From assembly GCA_030374765.1 (NCBI GenBank), contig JARGXX010000021.1, positions 434,001-498,000 on the forward strand: a stretch of 64,000 nucleotides of DNA. The letters are read 5' to 3'. The notes under the pieces were generated by a model. The model saw nothing but the letters and a program-made list of their open reading frames with translations, had not been told where the DNA came from and did not search any database. Positions 10,508 to 19,713 of the stretch are shown piece by piece. The position numbers and the translations under genes are program-made. Numbering within the stretch: position 1 is the stretch's first letter; each line of letters opens with the position of its first letter. The DNA comes from Agarophyton chilense (taxonomy: Eukaryota; Rhodophyta; Florideophyceae; Gracilariales; Gracilariaceae).

Positions 10508-12334
10508 ATGGGGGACGCAAGAAGCGTTTATACGCAGTCAGACCGGTGTTCCGGGTACTCATCGTCATCACGAATCCCTCGCCGCCCGACCAACTCTTAC
10601 AGTTCTCAACAGCATTCTGTTCCTCACCGCTCCTCAGCTCGATCTCTCGCGATGAATCCGAACGCCGGGTCCAACCCGTTTCAGCCCTCCTCTGAGGATG
10701 TGTCTTCTGAGGCTCCGTCCAACACTGCTGGTTCTGCGTCGCAGCCTACTGCTCAACTCGGTCCATACCGTTCGTTCCCCACACCGTACACCGGATTCCG
10801 GTTGGTACCGTTACCTCAGCCAACCGTGGCTCCAATGCCGAACGCAGCTTACGTCGCCTCTGCGGGTGTGATTCGAGCTCCTTCCCGTCGTGCTCAGCGG
10901 AGCTACCTGCACCCTGCGGAGTTCTATGGACGAGATCCTCTCGACAACGTTGAACTTTTCGCGCAAGCGCCCTGGTTTGATCCAGTTGCTATCCACGATG
11001 ACGCGTTCATACAACAGTATGTACACAGTGGGTACTTCTCCGACGGTATTCCGGAACACGCGATTTATAGCGACGACTAGGCGAGCCATATTGCTTTGCC
11101 AGACAACGCGATTGCGCGATATTCAACGGAAACCTTGTCCGAAGCCCGTACGCGGTTCACCAAGCTGATTTACCAGCGTCTTCACCGATTCACCAGTTCG
11201 GTTCTCCTCCCGCAGGACTGGGAACTAGATACCTGGAAAGCCCATATCGACGGTGAAGGTTTCTCGTATATCGAAACACTGGTTGAAGTCGATGTTAGCG
11301 GTTGGTGCAGTGTGCGCGTTGTGCGTGATACAGTTCTCAGCTTTCAGCAACCTCTTCTCTGTGCGGAGTTCCGCTTCCTTCGAAAGCGTGACATTCCTAA
11401 TTGGGATTATCCCCGTTGGGAAGGTCGTATTCGATCACGTTTGGGCTATTTGGTGCCGTATCAAATGATCGAGATTGACAGCATCCGGCGGAACGCGCGC
11501 TTCGGGCGCTACATCGGTATTCCGGAGCATTGGGCGGTGATAGAGAGTCCTCGTGGTTTCCCTGTGGAGCTCCCACCGGCGATCTCCTACATCAAGTCCG
11601 CGTTGGTTAACGACCCGTTCTCGGGATATTGGACGGTGGTTTATACCGAGTTTATCGCCAAGATGGCCGTCTTCCTCCTGTGGGATGCTTATGATACCTT
11701 TAGAGTTTGGTACATGTCTCCCACAGCGCGAAAGTATGCGAGAGAACTCGATCTTTCCCTTGTCCTGGGATCCCATGCGAACCATGCCAACTTCCTTCAT
11801 CTTGTGGATTTGATCGACAGTGTGGATTTGTCTGGAGTGCCAGCTGATCAATCCGCTCGCGGAACCCGTGCAAGACACCACGACCATTCTCCTGGACGAA
11901 CAGCAAGTGCTGGAGATTTCGTTTGGTACGACCCCTGCACGCGCCAGTTGATCACCTCTGAGCAGGCTCGCTTTCTTTGGGAGAACCCGCGTGACATGCC
12001 ACCGAACCAGCTTAGTGGATACGTGTAAGATGGTACTCCATCCGAGAACCGAGAGGAACCTTATGAGGAAGCGCCGGGAGCTGAGGCTGAACTCGGTTAC
12101 GAGGAAGAGCCAGAGCTGGCAGGCGTAGCGACTTCCGTCGATTAATCCGCAGCGGCGGGAGTTGCTCAAGAGTACGTTCACGGGTTTACCCAACAACAGA
12201 TTGCAGTGCTAGTCGAAGATCAAGGCTTGGATCCGCTGAGACAGTTCCCCTTAGACGCAGGCCTTCCCGTGGACGAAGTTGAGGGTGATCGCGCACAGCT
12301 TCTTGCGAACCTGCGTGCTCGCACGTCTCTTTGA
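10508..12334 (+). pseudogene. Antisense accessory ORF of element B, three in-frame stops
   Basis: One continuous plus-strand frame of 608 sense positions from ATG 10508 (or ATG 10652, which shares the CTCGCGATG context with element C) to TGA 12332-12334, broken only by TAG 11078-11080, TAA 12026-12028 and a further TAA near 12143. It aligns with the A copy: APWFDP, LVPYQMIEI, RFGRYIGIPEHW, ELPPAISY, LLWDAYDTFRVWYMSP, SPGRTASAGDFVWYDP. The N-terminus is Ser/Pro-rich and the C-terminal tail is acidic. No transmembrane segment or known family is apparent. There is no frameshift, in contrast to gag-pol of the same copy. Confidence 0.7.
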
Positions 12335-12442
12335 TTATCCTTGAAAATACTCCTAGTCAACACCCTTGCGGTGGTATCTTGATACCAATAAAGCTCCGGT
12401 GACTTCGTGTCTTCACGTTCCCTTCTTATCGTCTAGTCCTCA

Positions 12443-12582
12443 TCTCTTCTCGCTTCTCGAGTTCTTAACTTCTTCTTCTCGCTTCTCTAGTTTCATACTT
12501 CCCTTCTCGCTTCTCGAGTTCTTCAATCCTTTTTCTCGCTTCTCGAGTTCTTCAATCCTTCCTTTCGATTCTCGAGTTCTTC
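12443..12582. repeat. Imperfect tandem repeat, CTTCTCGAGTTCTT type
   Basis: About five degenerate copies of a unit containing TTCTCGCTTCTCGAGTTCTT, another partial unit near 12650. It lies between the ends of the convergent antisense frame and chromodomain frame. It is purine-rich on the gag-pol strand. Confidence 0.7.
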
Positions 12583-12677
12583 ATATGTGATAATCAGGAA
12601 ATGTCCTGTGCTTGCGTGTTGTCACGTTTCTTCTTCATGACTTCTTGTTTTCTTCTCGCCTTTCGAGTTTTTACTAC

Positions 12678-13079
12678 CTATGTAGCCCATACTTGGAAAT
12701 GGGATGTGCCCATGATCCCGACTATCGAGGAGTTGATCTCCCTGGTGAGTGGTAATCGCATGCGTCGATGATATCGCACGAGTTGCGAACGGGGGATATG
12801 AGCGATAGGTTCCCACGTATCCGCTTCCGGACGAAAACCGTACCAACGGACTCGATACAGTAATTCTCTAGTATCTTCATGCTCGCCATGTTCACATTTG
12901 CCATCCATAACATATTCCTGGGCGTTTCCCAATGCTTTCGCTGTTTGCGCGAGACTCCTGTTAACAGGTTTGAAATGCCTTAGGGCTGACCCAAACGTCT
13001 CTGTGTTAGCAGTCTCAGCGTCGCTAAGCGTTCGCTTGTCGACTAACTGTCGATCTGCTCGCAGGGGCAGTGTACTCAT
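12678..13079 (-). CDS. Chromodomain frame of element B
   Basis: 133 residues; the chromodomain-like block is about residues 55-110 (YVMDGKC, LLYRVRWYGFRPEADTWEP, then IPRSQLVRYHRR), with the W-x-G and DTWEP hallmarks clearer than in A. Its ATG at 13079 overlaps the stop of the preceding pol frame as ATGA, which suggests a separately initiated product or termination-reinitiation. Because the integrase just upstream carries a deletion, the junction might also be secondary. Confidence 0.75.
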   Translation of the reverse strand: MSTLPLRADRQLVDKRTLSDAETANTETFGSALRHFKPVNRSLAQTAKALGNAQEYVMDGKCEHGEHEDTRELLYRVRWYGFRPEADTWEPIAHIPRSQLVRYHRRMRLPLTREINSSIVGIMGTSHFQVWAT

Positions 13080-13783
13080 TCCTTGAGAACCTTTCTCAGA
13101 TAAAGAGCTATCCTGTTTCCAGGTTTCATAGAAGCGTACTTCTTGCTACTTCTCAATTCCATTCGTGGATGAACTTCCTTCGGTTTATCCGATTCTGACT
13201 GCTGTTCGGTGGACGATGGTGCTTGCATCACGACAGGAGGCGATACATCTTCTTCTTCCTGCCCACGAGGGATGGGAGCCGATATCGGCGGAACAGCGAG
13301 TGGCGTTTCACGTGACGGTTCAGCCTGAAGCAGCAAAGGGGCGTTTTCGCGTGCACTCGTTTCCAAGTCTTTGGGGCCAAATTCCAAAACATCTTTCCTG
13401 CTTTCAGGTTCCATTTCTGTACTTACGGGTGTGCGCGTGCCACGAGACATATCCCGAAACTTCGAGAAGCGGTCGATGATTACCAATAGGTAGCGATAAC
13501 CTCGCCTTGAGCGAATCAATTCCCATAGGATGTCGATACTGATGTATTGTAAAGGCGCTTTCGCCTGGAATAATGTCATCGGTTTCCGCTTCCTGTAAAG
13601 CTTCACGCGATTCTTCGCACATGTTGTACACAACCTCACTGTAGCATGGCAGTCCATTGCCAAAGTAGGCCAGTAAAAATCTCTTCTTAGAGTCATGAAC
13701 AACTTCGTTCCTCCTGGATGACCAGACAGCCTGCTGTAGTGTGCGAGATGGAGTACTCGACTCTTCAAGACGTGTGGAATCAC
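13076..13783 (-). pseudogene. Integrase of element B with catalytic core deleted
   Basis: The HHCC zinc module is intact (HYSRLSGHPGG ... CTTCAKNRVK), followed by the start of the core with the first Asp (YISIDILWELI) and IIDRFSKF. At that point, near 13455, the sequence jumps to a tail resembling the distal integrase region (TPVSTEMEPES, then Pro/Ser-rich). The DNG Asp, the NGQAE Glu and everything between are absent. The product could not catalyse integration, so this copy must have been mobilised in trans or deleted after insertion. Confidence 0.85.
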
Positions 13784-14755
13784 GATTTGATCATGCTTTT
13801 CGACATGTCTTAACAGTATTCGTCGTGCATCGAGTGAAAAGGGGAGCTCCTCCGCCCCGCTAAGACGAGAGCGTATCGACGCACAAAACGTATCGGCGTG
13901 TTGCTCATTGAGGAGCTCAGTGCACGAGATTCGCTCGAGTTGAACTGAAGGGCCAGTGTCTGCTAATGCAACGAACGGGTCTGCTTCTGAATACTAATCA
14001 AATGTCTCTTGTTCCTCTTCTTCAAAAGATGGTGAATGGGTCTCCATGTAGAAGCAAGGTATTTTTTCATCGATTTCGCCTTTGGTTTCGCCCAGTATTT
14101 TGAGTCGCGATAGCGCGTCAGCTTGGACATTGGCCAATCCCTTCTTATACTTCACTTCGAAATCGAATTCAGAAAGGCGTAAGCGCCATCGTGTGAGACG
14201 ACCAAACGGGTATGTAATGGACAGAAACCATGGTAGAGACGAATGATCCGTGTTGACGGTAAAACGTTCTCCTTGGAGATACAGTCGTAATGTGGTTAGA
14301 GCCCAAACGACTGCAAGGCATTCCTTTTCTGAAACTGAATACTTCTACTCATCTGTGTTCAGCGATCTTGACCAGTAACCAATGGGTTTGCGTTCACCAT
14401 CAGGGTGTGTTTGAAAAAGGGCATACCATAATTGGTACTCGCTAGAGTCGGTATCCACTGAGTATGGCAGGTTGGAGATGGGCAGCGCCAAGACTGGGGC
14501 TGTAATAATCTTTGTCTTCAGCGTGTCAAACGCTTCCGCTTCAGCTTGTCTGAATTGTTCCAGCTGTACTGGTTGTCCTATACGCAGCTTTGCGTTGAGC
14601 GGTGCCACTATTTGCGAGTATCGCGGCACGAATCGTCGGTAGACGTTGCACAAGCCGAGGAAAGAACGCAATTGCTTCTGTGTCGACGGAGGTTGTACTT
14701 CGCGGAGAGCCGCTGTTTGTGCCTCTTGAATGGCAAGCTGTCCCGGCTTGATCAC
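13784..14755 (-). pseudogene. RNase H and connection region of element B
   Basis: 14755-14345 reads LRSFLGLCNVYRRFVP, SVDTDSSEYQLW and IGYWSRSLNTDE and stops at TAG. The same frame continues with KYSVSEKECLAVVWAL, TDHSSLPW, RWRLRLSEFDFEVKYKKG and ADALSRL to a second stop near 13996. Catalytic acidic residues of RNase H are visible. The two stops are the only lesions I see here. Confidence 0.75.
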
Positions 14756-14857
14756 ATGTCCTAAGTATCGGACGGTGCCAGCGAACCATTAGCATTTCTT
14801 GAACTTCAAGGTGATACCTGCGCTCTGTAGTGCTTTGAGAATCTCCTCGACATACCG

Positions 14858-15300
14858 TCAATGGCTTTCCACATCCTGGGAAAAGATGATCACATCGTCG
14901 AAATAGACTAAACAAGTCTTCCACTTGTATCTTGAGAGCAAGATGTCCAGAGTACGCTGGAAAGTAGCCGATGCATTCGTTAAGCCAAAGGGCATCCTTT
15001 TGAAACGGTAGAGACCGGCGTGACACGCAAACGCGGTTTTGTCTTGGTATTCTTCCGCTACAGGCACTTGCCAATAGCCAGAGTTGGCGTCCAACGTGGG
15101 AACACGTTCGCTTCTCCTAAGCTGTCAATACATTCGTCCATTCGAGGCAACAGGTATGTATCCCGAACTGTAACTGCGTTCAGTTTTCGATAATCGATAC
15201 AGAATCGTAAAGAACCATCAGGTTTTGGAACCAGCACCACTGGTGAGGCCCAAGCAGATTGAGCTGATTCGATTACTCCTTCTTCCAGCATTTTGCTCAC
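14858..15300 (-). pseudogene. Reverse transcriptase core of element B
   Basis: Two overlapping frames. 15300-15058 carries ASPVVLVPKPDG and CIDYRKLNAVTVRDTY; a frameshift near 15095 moves to 15094-14858 with MDANSGYWQVPV, YRFKRMPFGLTNASATFQ and the polymerase motif YFDD (YLDD in A and C). Stops follow at 14858 and near 14790. Confidence 0.85.
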
Positions 15301-15303
15301 ATT

Positions 15304-16554
15304 CTACTCCTCGATTTGGCGAGTTCGCGGTCCCGCTCTGTAGGGTGGTTCGGAGATGGGTCGTGACCGTGGGACCAAATCAATGTGGTGTTCCGTAGCG
15401 GAGATCTCTCCTAGTTTTCCACTCCACATGGGTGTATACTTCTTCAGCATAGACTTGATCTTCGCTCTGAAGTGTTCCGACACATGTGCTAAATCTAGCT
15501 CATCGACCAGGCTCTCTGGATCCTTTGCCGTTTGCAATTGATCTCCAGACGGAGTTTTCAGTTCTTCGTTTGTGTCACCGACATGTGTTAATCCCAATAA
15601 TTCTGCAGTAGAAATATGAGTAGGGTCCACCACTGTGAGATGAGGCAAGGCTGTTGCAACAACCTGATTCTTCGGTATCTGATAATCGTTATCGGTGTAG
15701 TTACTCACTAGTATCCAAGAGGGGCTACCAGGATCAACCTGAACAATGCCGTTAGCGTCTATCAATCCACGGGATTCGTACATCCGAGTATTCGGTTGAA
15801 TTACCACGAGTCCGTGTCGTTCTGTTCTTATTTGAACCCAAGTTTTGGTTTGTGCCTTCAACATGGCACTCTTGGCTACTCGAATCCTCGGCGAGACACG
15901 TCCTCGGGATTTCCTGTATTCCAAAGATGGTGGAAGTGGAGGTGCCTCGGGGCAACGACGCATTAGCTTGCGAACAATTGGTACCATTGATCCATCATCT
16001 AGTTCCACTAGTTTTCTTCGCGGGCGAATGGCTTCGACAAACCTGTCGCAATAATCACATCCCAGTACCACTGGTGCAGCTAACGTCTTACAGACGATGA
16101 AGTCGACTAGGACTACAAAGCGTCCCAAACGCACCACGAGTCGAACTGTTCCCAGAGTCTTCACAGCATTTTTGTTGGCATCCCGGATGTCCGGTAACGG
16201 GCCGTATCGAATAAGTTCTAAGTCAGCAGGAGCGAGCTCCGATTCCCGTATACAGTTCAGACCAGCACCTGTGTCCAGGATAGTCAATCGACGAGATAAC
16301 AGATTCCTGTCAGAGCCGATTTCGGCATAGACCTTATAGTTTCTTTTAGACACTACCATGAGGTAGCTTTCCCGTTTTGACGGGCAATTATAACGTCTCC
16401 AAGGACGATGTAACTCACAGTCAAACTGTACGCGCTTTCCGTCCGGCGGACTGATTCCGTACGGCGTAAATTTCTGAGGCCTCAAGAGAATCTTGGGCTT
16501 CCAAGCGCGGGAGCAGGGAGGCGAGCTCTCCCTGGTCAGCACTACGGGATCCAC
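15304..16554 (-). pseudogene. Protease and RT linker of element B
   Basis: 416 residues with an intact retropepsin active site LTILDTGAG at about residues 90-98, then VVLGCDYCDRFVEAI about 75 residues on. The C-terminal part is the linker before RT (MWSGKLGEISATEHHIDL). An in-frame stop at 15304 (TAG) separates it from RT. Of elements A-D this is the only copy in which I see an intact DTG. Confidence 0.85.
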
Positions 16555-16583
16555 TAGTGGCGACCCCCTAGAGGCTCCCTCAC

Positions 16584-18623
16584 TTAGTTTTCCGGTTGCA
16601 CCGGCTGATTCGCCTCAAAGGCGCCTGTTCCTACCGGGGTTCCGGGTTGTAACACTTCAGCATTCTGAGCAACCGGCTTGTCCGTCCGGCGCACTGGTGT
16701 CTGAGAAAACCAACTTTTGGCTTTCCAATACATGCCTGTCGGTACGCGGCTCTTTTCCTCTTCTGAGAGTGCTTCATAATTCGTCATGATACGACTCAGA
16801 TCCTTTGCAGGAAGCGTGCATTCTGCCCTCAAATGGTGTTTTCCATAACATGAATAACATATCAAACCGTCACGACGGTTGGTTAACATAGGTTGTGAAC
16901 GGTATGCCGTGCGAGTATCCACCCATCCGGGTTTCCCGTTCTTAAAACCTCCTAGTGGTGGCACTGTGTAGGGACGGTAGATAGGGCGACGGCCCTCCAT
17001 AGCCATTAGGGCTTCTTCGTACTGAGACTCCGAGTGTGGGAAATCCCCTGTAGGTACAGAAGAGTCCGTATATTCCATTAAATGGAACGCCTCCTCATGC
17101 GAGTCACTCCCTTTGGGTGCCAACGACGAATCTCGCGAGTCAACTGTAGATTATAGATGTAGCAGTTTGCTGCGCTGATTAACTCTGGCGGGGACCTTCT
17201 CCTTACCCATTGAGGTTCCAAAAGCCACTGAACGACGGGGGCTACCACGCGCTCTGGCCGCGTCTCCTTCAGCTTTCGCAAACTGAACTAACTCCAGAAA
17301 GGAGACTCTTCCATGCTTCTCTCGATATCGAGCTACCAACGACTTGATGCTCGGGTCCAGTCCGTCGATGTACAAGGTAATCTTGTCCTCCGTCGAGTGG
17401 ACGTTTACACAGCGGACTGAAGCTTTGTTAAGCCTTGAGCTGTACTCAGCTTCGCCCTCCTCAGGCTTTTGGGTCACATCCCTTAGGTCCAGGATCGCCT
17501 GACGTATCGCGTTTGAAGTCGCGTAACTGCGCAGCAAATACTGCACCGCCTCTGGCCATGAGGAAACGCCGCCTTCATCGGCTGTCAATGATCTGCATAC
17601 GGAACGATATTGCTCTAAAGCAAAACCCTTTAGGAAGTGTGGTAAAGACACAAATGCCTGTGGTTCACTCATCTCTAGAGTGTCTGCTTCGGCAACGAAT
17701 CGAGTGAGAAACTCGATAACGAGAATGGGGGTTTTTCCATCAAATGTTAAATCATTAAGGCCGATCTTCAATCGTTTGATGTGATCCTTCACCTTCGCGG
17801 TTTCGCGTCCTCAGCGCTTCTTGCTCTTCACCTTCAGAAGGTAGTAACAGTAATTCAGGACCTTCCGATAAAGTGGGTTCGTGCACCGGAGCACCTTCAA
17901 TCCTCTGTAGGGTGAGCCTTTTTTTCTCATTTACCACGAAGACGTGTTCTTCTTCCGAGATCGAGCCCTTCGATGACCATTATCACTGTCATCGTCATCT
18001 GACGTATCTGAATCATCAGAATCATCAGTACTGGAACTGAAGCCCTCCGTACTTGACGATTCATCACTCGAATCACGTGCGGACTTCCGCTTCTTACGTC
18101 GTGACTTCGATTTCTTCGAACGAGATTCCTTCAAAGGAGCTCCTTCCTCTTCCAGCACGACTGGTTTAGCAGCAGTCTGCGCATGAACTGCCGCCTCCAA
18201 GCGTTCTAAACGAGGGTTAACTCGAGTGAGGACTTCCTCTACATCCACGGTTAAGCCAGGTAGCGCATCGGGCGTATTCCCGTACCTCTCCAGTAGATGG
18301 TTCAAATCCTCACGTAGTGTTTTCACTGATGCAGAGACCTGCTTCCCATCGTCTTGACGAACGAGTGCTTGATGCGCACTGCGTAATTGTTCGACATCAG
18401 CGATAAGAGCAGCGATCTGCGATTCCAACGCAACCATGCGCACACGCGAAGCGCTTGACTCAGACTTGAGACTACGCACTTCCCTACGCAAATCATCCTC
18501 TTCTTGAGGTCCGACGACCTCAGGGTCAACTACGGCTTCTGTGGTGGGCGTGACTGCCGCTGCCACAGGGGCCGGTACATCCGAGAGATCTCGTTCATCA
18601 TTCACCGAGCGTGAGCGCGACAT
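16584..18623 (-). pseudogene. gag of element B
   Basis: From ATG 18623: a coiled-coil region (heptad-like Leu/Val, about residues 45-160), then Lys/Arg-Ser clusters and an acidic Ser/Asp run ending at a stop at 17931. A frame change and a TGA near 17813 precede the capsid frame (17792-17151; FLTRFVAEADTL, LLRSYATS, YSSRLNKAS). A further change leads to 17123-16584 with a complete C-x2-C-x4-H-x4-C zinc knuckle (CYSCYGKHHLRAEC). The order and motifs match gag of A. Confidence 0.8.
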
Positions 18624-18931
18624 CGCTTGACGATACAGCCGCTCTCCGGCTTCAACAGATGACGCGAGCCTCGGTTTTGGGGGTGGTCACGCAGGACCGG
18701 GGCGACCAGTACTCGACTGGCTTCGGGTCTTCGGCATCCTAAACCAAACCTGAGTCCAGGTGCGAACCAACTGGTGTCTTCGACTTCTCGACCACGTGTT
18801 CAACCACGATGAAATCTGCAATTGCCGGAGGTGGTTCGATAAACAATAACTGTAGTGATTCCACTTCTGCCAAGTATCGATATCGATTCCACGTTCCAGG
18901 AACGAATTGTTCAGTGCAGCTGACCACAGTG

Positions 18932-18950
18932 GTTCTAAGTCGGGAGACCA
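18932..18950 (-). other. Primer-binding site of element B
   Basis: Two bases inside the 5' LTR, the minus strand reads TGGTCTCCCGACTTAGAAC, beginning with the TGG that pairs with tRNA CCA. The same 18 bases adjoin the LTR of A at 19692-19710. I cannot assign the tRNA. Confidence 0.75.
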
Positions 18951-18952
18951 CT

Positions 18953-19619
18953 TGTAGTATCCGCTCTAACGGAGAGAGCAGACACCTGCGACAGCGTTCG
19001 GACTGCCGATGGGTCGCTTGCGGCGAAAGAAAAGGGGTGGTTAAGCTACAAAACCAGCGAGCTGGAAGTGGGGTGTAAGGCCACTACTCGCCAGCGAGGG
19101 TGAACATTCCAACTGTAAAACGTTGATGGAACGTACTTACGAGACGGCTCGTGAAGTCGTTGGGGGCTGACTACCTATTATATCTGGTCCGGATCTCCGG
19201 TTAAGGAATCCTAAGCGAGGAACAGAATAGTCATGATGCCCATGTTGTCTCCTTTACTTGGAGTCGGCGCTCACCTCTGGTACACTATATACTGTGTACC
19301 AGGGTGAGTGCCCAAATAAATATATAAATAATACCCAGTGGTCAGCCACTCAGCCAAACCACTGTATGGGTACGGTCCCTAATGGACGTCTAGCTACAAA
19401 GGGTAGTAAAACCAGCCCCGTGGATTGCCACTACATGCGCCGTTGCAAGCCACTCCACTCGTGATACCACGTGTCCCACTAAGACATTCTGCCTCTAGGC
19501 ATCCTACGCGGTGTGCCGTTTCATATCACAAGTTTGATGACATCACTCACTTATGAGTTCCAACCGCGACTTCGCGAAAAACCAACATATCGGATTCCCC
19601 GACATAGTAGAATACTACA
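18953..19619 (-). repeat. 5' LTR of element B
   Basis: 667 bases, TGTAGTATCC to GAATACTACA. Orientation follows from gag-pol on the minus strand and from the adjoining primer-binding site. The TATA palindrome lies at 19277-19302. Confidence 0.95.
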
Positions 19620-19624
19620 GGGCA
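19620..19624. other. Target-site duplication GGGCA, right copy (element B)
   Basis: Matches 9812-9816. Element A leader sequence resumes here. Confidence 0.9.
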
Positions 19625-19691
19625 ACTGAGATCAACCTCAATTTGTGAGTCCTCTTTCCGATTAATCGTAACTGAGTGTGCCCGACTCAAA

Positions 19692-19710
19692 CTTCTAAGT
19701 CGGGAGACCA
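19692..19710 (-). other. Primer-binding site of element A
   Basis: The minus strand reads TGGTCTCCCGACTTAGAAG three bases inside the 5' LTR of A. Apart from the last base it equals the site of B, so both elements use the same tRNA primer. Confidence 0.75.
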
Positions 19711-19713
19711 GTT

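Larger units (their letters stand above)
9817..19619 (-). mobile_element. Element B: complete-length gypsy element nested in A
   Basis: 9803 bases bounded by two 667-base LTRs that begin TGTAGTATTC or TGTAGTATCC and end GAATACTACA, flanked by GGGCA on both sides. I count about eleven differences between the LTRs by eye (roughly 98 percent identity, not computed), so the insertion is fairly young. Gag-pol is on the minus strand, in the same order and orientation as in A, but the integrase core is deleted and gag carries frameshifts and a stop. A primer-binding site adjoins the right LTR and a polypurine tract the left one. A plus-strand accessory frame (10508-12334) is present. Confidence 0.93.
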
